Source: Chryseobacterium lathyri
GTDB lineage: Bacteria; Bacteroidota; Bacteroidia; Flavobacteriales; Weeksellaceae
Direction: 5' to 3'
DNA length: 64,000 nt
Assembly (NCBI RefSeq): GCF_003290185.1
Contig: NZ_QNFY01000009.1
Span: forward strand, 62,001 to 126,000
Of this stretch, positions 43,501-52,452 are shown one piece after another (positions within the stretch are counted from its first letter, which is position 1; every line of letters begins with the position of its first letter). A program made the position numbers and the translations under genes. A model generated the notes under the pieces. The model searched no databases, was not told where the DNA came from, and worked only from the letters and a program-made list of their open reading frames with translations.

Positions 43501-44541
43501 TTACTTAAACACTGATAATGAGAGCTTAATATTCACCTCCTGCCCTTCAATCGGACGTTCAATAAAGGTCTGCCGGATATCTCCGAAGCGCATCTCGTCT
43601 TTTTTAGCCTTCTGAATCAGCTGCTGAACCGCCCGTATTCTGCCCTCGTAGCTTCCTTTGTAGTACATCACATAATTTTGAGAAGGATTTACAGTCCGGA
43701 AATTGAAATTATTATCCGGAACTCCTATCTTTTTGGAAAGAGGAATTCCCAGGAAATAAGAAACTTCTTTGTCTTTGTAATTATCGGCATCGGTAATCAG
43801 TACCGGGAAGCCAAATTCATCGTCTTTTTTACCGAGATCCATTGTGACATAGTTATACACTTTGCTGTAATTCATAACGATGTTTTTATACAGTGCTTCT
43901 TTCTTATTGGATGCACTTACATTGATGCCCAGCAACAGCTTATCTTCCTCGTTTTCCACCATGAGACTGTCATACTTGATGGAAGCCATCTGATTGTCTT
44001 TTTCCACTTTATTACCCAAAACATTTTTCAGATTGACCATGCTTTTATTAATATTTTCGGCAAACCGATCTTCTGTCCAAAAATTTTCTACTCTTCTGAA
44101 TACGGAAAGTTTAGGCGTATGCACATACCAAGTAATCTTTGTTTTGTCCGCAGAAACAGGCTTGAACTGAACATCCACTACCGTTGGGCTTTCATTCCTG
44201 TCTTCAAAAAGCTGGTATCTCAAGCTTTTAGCAGGATTTTCATACCGGATGAACATTTCTCCGTCCGTATCATTTTTCGGATCTACATAGCTTATTGCAC
44301 TTCCCTGACCTTCATAAGGGGTATAATAATCGATATCAATTGATGGTGAACTTGTAAAAAAATTGTTCCAGCGGGTAAAATGCTGGAGATTATTAAACTG
44401 GGAAAAGACTTTATCTATGGGATAATCGACTTCTTTTTCTATCTTAAAATCCTTGTTTTCGTCCACGAAAAAATACATGGAAGCAGCATAGGCTCCTACC
44501 ACAAGAACAAGAATTACGGCTATTATTTTAAAAAAACGCAT
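43501..44541 (-). CDS. SRPBCC-fold membrane-anchored protein with GyrI-like C-terminus
   Basis: A 346-residue protein starting MRFFKIIAVILVLVVGAYA. One N-terminal membrane helix (3-24) is followed by a START/SRPBCC-like domain (about 35-180, VDYPIDKVFSQFNNLQHFTRWNNF) that forms a ligand-binding cavity. A second domain (about 195-345) ends with VMYYKGSYEGRIRAVQQLIQ and PIEGQEVNIKL, recalling the GyrI-like/effector-binding fold. No catalytic residues can be named. The ATG six codons upstream would spoil the membrane helix, so 44539-44541 is chosen. Ligand and role unknown. Confidence 0.72.
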   Translation of the reverse strand: MRFFKIIAVILVLVVGAYAASMYFFVDENKDFKIEKEVDYPIDKVFSQFNNLQHFTRWNNFFTSSPSIDIDYYTPYEGQGSAISYVDPKNDTDGEMFIRYENPAKSLRYQLFEDRNESPTVVDVQFKPVSADKTKITWYVHTPKLSVFRRVENFWTEDRFAENINKSMVNLKNVLGNKVEKDNQMASIKYDSLMVENEEDKLLLGINVSASNKKEALYKNIVMNYSKVYNYVTMDLGKKDDEFGFPVLITDADNYKDKEVSYFLGIPLSKKIGVPDNNFNFRTVNPSQNYVMYYKGSYEGRIRAVQQLIQKAKKDEMRFGDIRQTFIERPIEGQEVNIKLSLSVFK

Positions 44542-44782
44542 CACGCAAAAGTAAGACAAATAAAAAAAGTAACCAATATCTCAGTTATTTTGAAAAATTT
44601 ATTTCTGAAATAAGCCAAATTATAAAAGTGAATTATTCAATTTTTATTTTTTAAAAAACTGCATTACAATTGGAAATTTCAATTATTAATTTATTATTTT
44701 ATAAAAATAACTCCACTTTTAAATATCGAAATAACGGTATATTTTTTGATGCGTGAAAAAGCCTAAAATTAAATATTTTTCT

Positions 44783-46243
44783 ATGAAGAAGTTATTTGTA
44801 TTTCCTTTGATTTTACTTTTTTCAACGGGTTTTTCTCAGTATTCAATTTCAGAAATCCCTGAAGACGGCTATCTCAAAGATTTCGATATTGCAGTTGATA
44901 TTATCCAAAAACAACATCCTAATCCTTACAGGTTTCACAACAAAGAAACCATTACCAGAAAGCTGGATTCCCTTCGTAATGAAATTAAAAAGAATCCCGG
45001 CTATATCAATTTACTGATTAACAACCCTACAAGAATAATTGGTGATGGTCACAGTTCTTTTGGTACTGATTCCAATTATTTTGAGGATGTTATGAATTCT
45101 ATCTATTATTTTCCTCTTTCGACTTATGTGCATAATGGTACTATATATGTGAATGGAGCCAACAAATATGCAATCGAAACAGGCAGTGAGATCCTTGAAA
45201 TTAATGGATTAAGTGCAGAGGCTATTCTTAAAAAAATTCCTAAAGCTGCAGACGGAAATATTAAAGTGGAAGATCTGGATATATCTTTTAACATCCCTTT
45301 TATTTTAAAAAACCGTACCAATGATTATACTTTAAAATATAAATCGTTAAACGGAGCACAAAAAACAGTGAAAGTAAATGGTATAAAATATCTTCAATAT
45401 TATTACGAAACCAAACATGCTGTACTTCCTATTGACGTAGTTTCGGAAAACTACGGAATTTACGGCTATAAAATAGATCCGGAAACGTATTATTTATCAG
45501 TAAAATCTTTCTCTTATGATGAAAGTTTTTTTTACGAAAGATTAAAAAAATATTTCCAGGAAATAAGGAATCTAAAATCTAAAAAACTTATTATAGATAT
45601 TCGCAATAATTCAGGCGGTGCTATCAGTAATGTAGCTTTATTATATTCTTTTATAGCAGCAGATAAGAACTTTAATAACGAGTATAAATATGGAACTCAA
45701 GTTATTGATATCAATTATGCTAACTATTTGATAGATCCTCAAACCAACCAGTATTATTCAGATAAGGATATTACAGATCTTAATAATTTTATGAGACAGC
45801 GGTTTGATAAAGGTGAGAAAGGAGACTATTATTTTGGAAATTCAAGGCTTGATAACACGTATATAAAAAGCTATCCAAGAGATGGATTATTTTTTGACGG
45901 TAAGACTATATTGCTAACCAATAACCGCACTTTCTCTGCGGCTACGTATTTTGCTTCTTTATTCAAAACTGAAAAAAGAGGAGAAATTGTAGGTAAAGAA
46001 ACAGGCTCATGCAGTAATTTTACCACTGCTGCATGGTTTCTCACTTACAGGCTCCCTAATACTAAATCCACTCTTTCCATCCCACGGACAGAAATTTTCT
46101 TTAATAATAATGATAAGGAAAATGTTGCCAACTGCACAGGTGTAATCCCTGATCACACCATTAAAAGTGACTATTTTTTAAAATCACTAAAGGAACAGAA
46201 AGATCCGGAACTGGAATATTCCTTAAAACTACTTTCTCAATAA
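44783..46243 (+). CDS. S41-family peptidase
   Basis: A 486-residue secreted protein with signal peptide MKKLFVFPLILLFSTGFSQ. A helical N-terminal part and PDZ-like segment (about 100-170, YVHNGTIYVNGANKY, GSEILEINGLSAE) precede the S41 protease core: LIIDIRNNSGGA, then the Ser region LLTNNRTFSAATYFASL and GKETGSCSN. It belongs to the tail-specific or C-terminal processing group. The SAAT Ser looks intact. The 10-codon upstream extension lacks signal-peptide character, so this start is used. Substrate unknown. Confidence 0.85.
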   Translation: MKKLFVFPLILLFSTGFSQYSISEIPEDGYLKDFDIAVDIIQKQHPNPYRFHNKETITRKLDSLRNEIKKNPGYINLLINNPTRIIGDGHSSFGTDSNYFEDVMNSIYYFPLSTYVHNGTIYVNGANKYAIETGSEILEINGLSAEAILKKIPKAADGNIKVEDLDISFNIPFILKNRTNDYTLKYKSLNGAQKTVKVNGIKYLQYYYETKHAVLPIDVVSENYGIYGYKIDPETYYLSVKSFSYDESFFYERLKKYFQEIRNLKSKKLIIDIRNNSGGAISNVALLYSFIAADKNFNNEYKYGTQVIDINYANYLIDPQTNQYYSDKDITDLNNFMRQRFDKGEKGDYYFGNSRLDNTYIKSYPRDGLFFDGKTILLTNNRTFSAATYFASLFKTEKRGEIVGKETGSCSNFTTAAWFLTYRLPNTKSTLSIPRTEIFFNNNDKENVANCTGVIPDHTIKSDYFLKSLKEQKDPELEYSLKLLSQ

Positions 46244-46262
46244 AAGAAGCTTATATATACAG

Positions 46263-46297
46263 AAAGAGGAGACCCAATAATGTCTCCTCTTTTATAT
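46263..46297 (+). terminator. Terminator of the S41 peptidase gene
   Basis: AAAGAGGAGAC (46263-46273) pairs with GTCTCCTCTTT (46282-46292), loop of 8, followed by TATATAT; the run of T is moderate. Confidence 0.75.
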
Positions 46298-46325
46298 ATA
46301 GCTAGTCAACTAACCATATCTTTCA

Positions 46326-47594
46326 TTATCCGATATGGGTTCCCGAAGGAAGAACAGCTCCTTTTTTCACCACTACAATTCCATCCTGTACGGAATGGGT
46401 TCCGTAATCGCCATCCGGAATATGCTTTCCGCCGATAATTTTTACATTGTCGCCGATATAGCAGTTTTTATCAAGAATAGCCATTTCAATATAGCAGTAT
46501 TTTCCTATTCCCATGTTCGGGTACCCGTTTCTGTCATTAAGCACAATTTCGGTAGTATTCTGGTAGAAATCAGCTCCCATTACGTAAGAATTGACAATCG
46601 TACTTCCTTTATCTATTCTGGTTCTGTTCCCAATCACGGAATTTTCGATCTTATCGGCCATAATGATGCATCCATCCCCGAAAACAGCTTTGCTTACGTA
46701 TGAACCGTTAATTTTGGACGGCGGAAGCATCCTTGCTCTTGTATAAATGGGTGAAGAGGAAAAAAGATTAAACTGCGGAAAGTCCTGACACAGATCCAGG
46801 TTGGCTTCGTAGAAAGATTCTATGGTTCCGATGTCTGTCCAGTAGCCTTCATACTGGTAGCTCAGTGTTTTGTATTTTCCGATAGAATTTGGAATAATAT
46901 CTTTCCCGAAATCATCCCCGGCTCCATCTTCAAACATTTTTTTAAGAATGGTTCTCGTGAAGATATAAATTCCCATCGAGGCCAGATATTCTTTTCCCTT
47001 ACGCTTGTTTTCTTCTGAAACTTCAGATTTTAAGCCATCCAGAATATCATATTCCGGTTTTTCATAGAAAGATGTAATGTTTCCGTCGTCATCAGACTTT
47101 AAAATTCCGAATCCTGTGGCGTCTTTTGCCACCACGGGAATGGTAGCAATCGTCACATCGCCTCCGTTTTTAATGTGAAAATCGAGCATTTCCCTGAAAT
47201 CCATCTGATAAAGCTGGTCACCGGAAAGGATCAGAATATAGTCGTAATCATATTTTTCCAGATGCTTCATCGACTGGCGGACAGCATCTGCTGTTCCCTG
47301 GTACCAGCTATCGTTTTCCACGTTCTGCTCAGCAGCAAGAATATCTACAAATCCTTTGCTGAAAATGTCAAAGTGATAAGAATTCTTGATATGTGAATTT
47401 AAGGAAGCTGAATTGAACTGTGTTAAAACCAGAATCTTATTGAGTCCCGAATTCAGACAGTTGGAAATAGGAATATCTACCAGCCTGTATTTTCCTGCAA
47501 TAGGAACTGCCGGTTTGGATCTTGAATATGTTAACGGGAATAATCTTGTCCCTCTGCCGCCTCCCAAAACAATGGAGATTACATTTCGTTTCAT
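46326..47594 (-). CDS. glgC: Glucose-1-phosphate adenylyltransferase
   Basis: A 422-residue enzyme that makes ADP-glucose from glucose-1-phosphate and ATP, the committed step of glycogen synthesis. The nucleotidyltransferase core starts VLGGGRGTRLFPLTYSRSKPAVP (signature GGGxGTRL...KPA) with sugar-phosphate region YEKPEYD. A C-terminal left-handed beta-helix (about 290-420; GCIIMADKIENSVIGNRTRI) is typical. Last in the order glgB-glgA-glgC. Confidence 0.95.
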   Translation of the reverse strand: MKRNVISIVLGGGRGTRLFPLTYSRSKPAVPIAGKYRLVDIPISNCLNSGLNKILVLTQFNSASLNSHIKNSYHFDIFSKGFVDILAAEQNVENDSWYQGTADAVRQSMKHLEKYDYDYILILSGDQLYQMDFREMLDFHIKNGGDVTIATIPVVAKDATGFGILKSDDDGNITSFYEKPEYDILDGLKSEVSEENKRKGKEYLASMGIYIFTRTILKKMFEDGAGDDFGKDIIPNSIGKYKTLSYQYEGYWTDIGTIESFYEANLDLCQDFPQFNLFSSSPIYTRARMLPPSKINGSYVSKAVFGDGCIIMADKIENSVIGNRTRIDKGSTIVNSYVMGADFYQNTTEIVLNDRNGYPNMGIGKYCYIEMAILDKNCYIGDNVKIIGGKHIPDGDYGTHSVQDGIVVVKKGAVLPSGTHIG

Positions 47595-47709
47595 AGGTAT
47601 CTTGCGTTTTATTGAATTAAATTTACTGTTCTATTCTTAGTGTTTACTGCTAATCTAAAGCACTCTTTAGATTATGATCAGCAAAAGAAATCCGGAAATT
47701 TTCGTGATA

Positions 47710-49116
47710 TCAGTTATTATATAAAGCTATATATTTTTCTGCAGATTTCTCCCATGCAAAATCAAATTTCATGTTGGCATGGATAAGATCTTCCATAATT
47801 CCTTTTTGGTTATAAATTCCCAATGCCCTGTTCATGGCATGTACTATATCGTCTACTCCCGGATAGGTAAAATTTAATCCCGCTCCTCCGGTTGAAATAT
47901 CTTCCACTGTATCTCTGAGGCCTCCGGTATATCTTACAACAGGAACTGTTCCGTACCTCATAGAATACATCTGGTTTAGCCCACATGGCTCCACGCGCGA
48001 CGGCATCAGCAGAAAGTCCGCGGATGCATAGATCTTATGGGAAAGGTATTCTTTATACCCCAGATCCAGCGCAAAATTGGTATATGTATATGCATATTCC
48101 TTAAGCTTGTTTTCAATATAAGCATTTCCAGAGCCCAAGATCATAATATTCAGTGCACCATAACTTTGCTTAATGCTTTTCCAGACTACATCCGGCAGGA
48201 AATCTGCTCCTTTTTCGGTAGCAAATCTTCCTATAAAGGCAAACAGAGGAAGTTCCGGCTTCAAACCATATTCTTTGCAAAGCTTTTCTTTATTTTTCTT
48301 CTTTTGGGCTACCGCATTTTTAATATTAAAATTAAAATCCAGCATCGGATCGGTTTCAGGGTCCCATACTTCCGTATCAATCCCGTTGATGATCCCGTAT
48401 GCTTTTCCGAACTCCTGGCGCACCAGGCTTTCCAGTCCGCGGAAACTGATAAACAGTTCTTCAAGATAACCTTCAGAAACAGTTGTAAAAGCATCTGCAC
48501 ATTTGATCATGCTTGCCAGCGGGTTGATGAGTCCGTTCCAGTCCATTAACCCCCATTTGTAGGAATCAAAATGAGGCATATAATTTGCCATATTCCAGCT
48601 CATCATTCCCTGGTACTCTCCATTGTGGATGGTGCCGATAGTTTTTACACCCTTTAAAAATTCAAATTCAGGACAGTGCTGCGTCATAAAAGGGACTAAC
48701 CCTGTATGATAATCGTGGCAATGCAATACATCCGGACGGATCTTCATAGCACTCAGCCAATGAAGTACCCCATGCTGAAAGGCTAAAAACTGGAAACTTT
48801 CATCCTGATATCCGTAAGGGTTTTCCCTATCTAAAAGTCCGGGAATTTTCACCATATACAATTCAAATCCCAAAGCATCTGTTTTCTCCTTCATGACCTG
48901 GACCTGAAGCATATTCTCTCCCTGATGAATAAAGCCATCAAAAACTATGTCAAACTCATGATCATGAACAAAAGATTTATTATACCAGGGCATAACAACC
49001 TTGGCTTCTATTCCCTTTATTTTGTTCTGGTATTTCGGCAGCGCTCCCACAACATCTGCAAGACCACCTACTTTTGCTACCGGATAACATTCTGTACTTA
49101 AATGATATATTACCAT
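47710..49116 (-). CDS. glgA: Glycogen synthase
   Basis: A 468-residue GT5 enzyme that extends alpha-1,4-glucan from ADP-glucose. The N-terminal KVGGLADVVGALP (15-27) holds the ADP-glucose-binding Lys-Gly-Gly motif; the C-terminal domain has FIGRFATEKGADFL and EPCGLNQMYSMRYGTVPVVRYTGGL. Length is typical. It is 57 bp after glgB and 115 bp before glgC. Confidence 0.96.
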   Translation of the reverse strand: MVIYHLSTECYPVAKVGGLADVVGALPKYQNKIKGIEAKVVMPWYNKSFVHDHEFDIVFDGFIHQGENMLQVQVMKEKTDALGFELYMVKIPGLLDRENPYGYQDESFQFLAFQHGVLHWLSAMKIRPDVLHCHDYHTGLVPFMTQHCPEFEFLKGVKTIGTIHNGEYQGMMSWNMANYMPHFDSYKWGLMDWNGLINPLASMIKCADAFTTVSEGYLEELFISFRGLESLVRQEFGKAYGIINGIDTEVWDPETDPMLDFNFNIKNAVAQKKKNKEKLCKEYGLKPELPLFAFIGRFATEKGADFLPDVVWKSIKQSYGALNIMILGSGNAYIENKLKEYAYTYTNFALDLGYKEYLSHKIYASADFLLMPSRVEPCGLNQMYSMRYGTVPVVRYTGGLRDTVEDISTGGAGLNFTYPGVDDIVHAMNRALGIYNQKGIMEDLIHANMKFDFAWEKSAEKYIALYNN

Positions 49117-49173
49117 AATTTCACTGTCATTTATATTTCATCAAACCCTATTGTAGTCCTCAGCATCTAATGA

Positions 49174-51126
49174 TTATTTCTTGTGTTGTTTTATTCTCTG
49201 TAATTTATATTTTTTATCTTTTTTCTGTCTTAAAACAATTCCTGCCATTGGTGGAAGTTTTACCGTGACAGATTTTGGATGCCTCATCCATTCTTCCTGC
49301 TTTTCACCCAGAATATCAGCATCTACACCGCTTCCGCCATATTTCTGGTCATCAGAGTTGAAAATAACCTCCCAATGAGTCCCTACATTAACTCCGATGG
49401 TATATTCTAAAACCTGTGGAACCATGTTGAGAACGACCATCAATACATCATCCCTTCTTTTGCCTTTTCTAAGATACACATAGACTGAATTCTCGAGATC
49501 ATCCGCTTCCACCCACTCAAATCCGTTTTTATCAAATTGATTTTCATAAAAAGCAGTTTCGTTCCTATATAAATGATTTAGATCTTTGACTAAACTTTGC
49601 ATTCCTTTATGAACCGGATACTGCAGCAGATGCCAATCAAGGCTTCTGGTAAAATTCCATTCACCGGTCTGGGCGAATTCGTCCCCCATAAAAAGAAGCT
49701 TGGCTCCCGGATGAGTGTACATGTAGACATATAGGGTGCGGAGATTGGCAAATTTCTGCCATTCATCACCCGGCATTTTATAGATCAGGCTCGCTTTTCC
49801 GTGTACCACTTCATCATGCGACAGCGGCATCATATAATTTTCGTTATACATATACACGGATGCAAAAGTGATTTTATGATGGTGGTATTTCCTGTTTTCC
49901 GGAGCTTCTTTAAAATAATCCAGCGTATCATGCATCCATCCCATCATCCACTTCATTCCGAAGCCTACTCCGCCATCATGAACAGGTTTTGTAAGCATAG
50001 GGAAATCCGAACTTTCCTCAGCTATCGTAACAATACTGTCTCCAAATTCTTTATAAACAGCCGTATTGAATTCCTGCAAAAAAGCTTTGGCTTCAAGATT
50101 TACATTTCCCCCTTCAATATTAGGTTCCCATTCTCCTTCATTCCTTGAATAATCAAGATGAAGCATAGATGTGACTGCATCTACACGAAGTCCGTCTGCA
50201 TGATAGCGTTCCAGCCAGAACATCGCATTCGAGATCAGGAAAGATTTCACTTCATTTCTGCCGTAATTGAAAATATAAGACTTCCAGTCAGGATGAAACC
50301 CTTTTCTGGGATCTTCATGTTCATAAAGGTAAGAGCCATCAAAACGGTGCAACCCGTTGGCATCTCCCGGAAAATGAGACGGTACCCAATCCAAAATAAC
50401 CCCAATGTTATTTTTATGAAGCTCATTGATCAGAAACATCAGATCCTGCGGCGAACCGAAACGTGAGGTCGCTGCATAAAAGCCGGTAATCTGATATCCC
50501 CAGCTTGGATCGTACGGATACTCCATAACAGGCATGAATTCTACATGCGTAAAGCCCATTTCCTTTACATAAGGAACTAATTTCTCAGCAATATCACGGT
50601 AATTCAAATATTTATCCGGAGCATCACCTTGTCTTACCCAGGAACCTAAATGCAGCTCATACACAGATAGCGGCGCATTCAGACTGTTGCTTTTCCAGCG
50701 CTTTTCCATCCATTCCTCATCACTCCATTCGTACCAGGTTGTAGAAACCAGCGAGGCTGCCTGCAGATTTTGCTCCCAGCTTAAAGCATAAGGATCACTT
50801 TTCTCCAGAATTTCACCTCTGGCAGTTTCTATAGCATATTTATATAACGTCCCCCAGGTAAGTCCGGAGATAAATCCTTCCCAGATTCCCGATCCGTCCC
50901 ACCGCGGAAACAGAATATGATCTTTATGATTCCAGTTGTTGAAATTCCCTATAACGGAAACTTTTTTTGCATTAGGAGCCCAAACCGAGAAATAGACACC
51001 TTTTACACCCTCTTTTTCAACAGAATGTGCTCCAAATTTCCCATACAGCTTATAATGCCTGCCTTCTTTGAAAAGGTAGATATCATGATCTGTGAACAGC
51101 GTATAGGTTTTAACAGAATTCATCAA
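49174..51126 (-). CDS. glgB: 1,4-alpha-glucan branching enzyme
   Basis: A 650-residue enzyme that makes alpha-1,6 branches. N-terminal CBM48 (about 25-135, VSVIGNFNNWNHKDH), then a GH13 barrel with DWVPSHFPGD, nucleophile Asp316 (DGLRVDAV), acid/base Glu370 (TIAEESSDF) and LSHDEVVHGK, and a C-terminal beta domain. The first gene of the glycogen set. The upstream 200 bp (51127-51326) are shared with the divergent esterase gene and hold no full-consensus promoter for glgB. Confidence 0.95.
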   Translation of the reverse strand: MMNSVKTYTLFTDHDIYLFKEGRHYKLYGKFGAHSVEKEGVKGVYFSVWAPNAKKVSVIGNFNNWNHKDHILFPRWDGSGIWEGFISGLTWGTLYKYAIETARGEILEKSDPYALSWEQNLQAASLVSTTWYEWSDEEWMEKRWKSNSLNAPLSVYELHLGSWVRQGDAPDKYLNYRDIAEKLVPYVKEMGFTHVEFMPVMEYPYDPSWGYQITGFYAATSRFGSPQDLMFLINELHKNNIGVILDWVPSHFPGDANGLHRFDGSYLYEHEDPRKGFHPDWKSYIFNYGRNEVKSFLISNAMFWLERYHADGLRVDAVTSMLHLDYSRNEGEWEPNIEGGNVNLEAKAFLQEFNTAVYKEFGDSIVTIAEESSDFPMLTKPVHDGGVGFGMKWMMGWMHDTLDYFKEAPENRKYHHHKITFASVYMYNENYMMPLSHDEVVHGKASLIYKMPGDEWQKFANLRTLYVYMYTHPGAKLLFMGDEFAQTGEWNFTRSLDWHLLQYPVHKGMQSLVKDLNHLYRNETAFYENQFDKNGFEWVEADDLENSVYVYLRKGKRRDDVLMVVLNMVPQVLEYTIGVNVGTHWEVIFNSDDQKYGGSGVDADILGEKQEEWMRHPKSVTVKLPPMAGIVLRQKKDKKYKLQRIKQHKK

Positions 51127-51326
51127 GATATAGTTATACTTTATTTTTCTTTGAAACTACGAAAATTCCCCACAATAACGATTAATAATTAATCAAATAA
51201 TTATTATGTTAATTTCCCGATTTTGGGCACAAATATCAAATATATTATTTTTTATATTTATCTTTTTATGATTTTAAAACAATCTTTTTTATAAATTTAG
51301 CTTCAAAATTATATTAAACACATAGG

Positions 51327-52448
51327 ATGAGGTTTGAACTTTATACTGAAGAAAGCGACGACAGAACGGTATACATCACCGGAAATTTCAACAATTGGAA
51401 CCCAAGAGACTACAATTATCAGCTTAAACAGCTGGATCCGCACAATTATTTTATAGAGATTGACAACGAAATACTTCCGAATACCGTAGAATATAAATTC
51501 ACAAAAGGAGGCTGGGAAAATGTGGAGCTCGATAAATACGGAAACATCACTCCAAACCGGAAAGCTGAAAAAACATCCGGGAAAACATCTGATATTATAG
51601 AAAAATGGAGGCTCAACTGGGGACCTTTTAAAAAGGAGTTTTTCCCGATTGCAGAAGTTATTTCGGAAGAATTCTACATTCCACAACTAGAACGGTACCG
51701 GAAAATCTGGGCTGTATTGCCTTACGACTATTATGTATCCGATAAAAGCTATCCCGTGCTTTATCTTCAGGATGCCCAAAATCTTTTCAACGAAGGAAGT
51801 GGGTACGGAAACTGGGAAATTGATAAAAAGCTTTCTATTTTAGCGGAATATGGACGTGGTGATGTTATTATCATTGCGATAGAACACGGCAGTGAAGAAC
51901 GTATCAAGGAATATATCTTTGACAATGACAATATTGCGAACGGCTCGGAAGGAAAAAAATACATCCGTTTCATTACAGATACTTTAAAGCCTTTTGTGGA
52001 TGAACACTACCGCACGAAAAAAGACCGTGACAATACAGGAATCGGGGGCAGCTCATTGGGTGCGCTGATCAGTATTTACAGCGGATTTCTTTATCCTGAG
52101 GTTTATTCTAAACTGTTGATCTTCTCCCCTTCACTTTGGGTGGAACCTAACAATAATTTTCCGATGATGAGCTTCAGGGTTCCTTTTAAAACCAAAATAT
52201 ACCTGTATGGAGGTGGCCAGGAAGGTTCCAAAATGGTAAAAAGAATCCATGTTTTTGAAGAATATCTAAAGCGTTGGGAAAAGAAGAATCTTTTTGACTT
52301 TGAATTCAGGACCAGCATCAATCCGGAAGGAACCCACAGTGAATTTTACTGGTCCCAGGAGTTTCCCAGAGCCATTGAGTGGCTGTTCTATGATAACACG
52401 GAAAATCCGGTAGAAGTAAAACCACAACAACAGAGCATTAAAAATTAA
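51327..52448 (+). CDS. Esterase with N-terminal CBM48/AMPK-beta-like domain
   Basis: A 373-residue cytosolic protein (no signal peptide). The N-terminal about 80 residues (VYITGNFNNWNPRDYNYQL ... EYKFTKGGWENVELDKYG) resemble glycogen-binding CBM48/AMPK-beta modules and the same part of GlgB (GNFNNWN). The rest (about 110-360) is an alpha/beta-hydrolase of the esterase D type: PVLYLQDAQN, VIIIAIEHGS and nucleophile elbow GIGGSSLGAL (Ser243). A C-terminal His (GTHSEFYW) completes the likely triad. It is divergent from glgB and 4 bp ahead of the M17 peptidase gene. A role tied to glycogen or another glycoconjugate is possible but unproven. Confidence 0.85.
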   Translation: MRFELYTEESDDRTVYITGNFNNWNPRDYNYQLKQLDPHNYFIEIDNEILPNTVEYKFTKGGWENVELDKYGNITPNRKAEKTSGKTSDIIEKWRLNWGPFKKEFFPIAEVISEEFYIPQLERYRKIWAVLPYDYYVSDKSYPVLYLQDAQNLFNEGSGYGNWEIDKKLSILAEYGRGDVIIIAIEHGSEERIKEYIFDNDNIANGSEGKKYIRFITDTLKPFVDEHYRTKKDRDNTGIGGSSLGALISIYSGFLYPEVYSKLLIFSPSLWVEPNNNFPMMSFRVPFKTKIYLYGGGQEGSKMVKRIHVFEEYLKRWEKKNLFDFEFRTSINPEGTHSEFYWSQEFPRAIEWLFYDNTENPVEVKPQQQSIKN

Positions 52449-52452
52449 GCTT

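Noticed and set aside
43678..44343. 221-codon plus-strand frame opposite the SRPBCC gene
   Set aside because: Shadow frame rich in Ile/Phe; the minus-strand protein has clear domain structure and a membrane anchor.
48037..48549. 170-codon plus-strand frame opposite glgA
   Set aside because: glgA is certain from its motifs; the opposite frame has no recognisable features.
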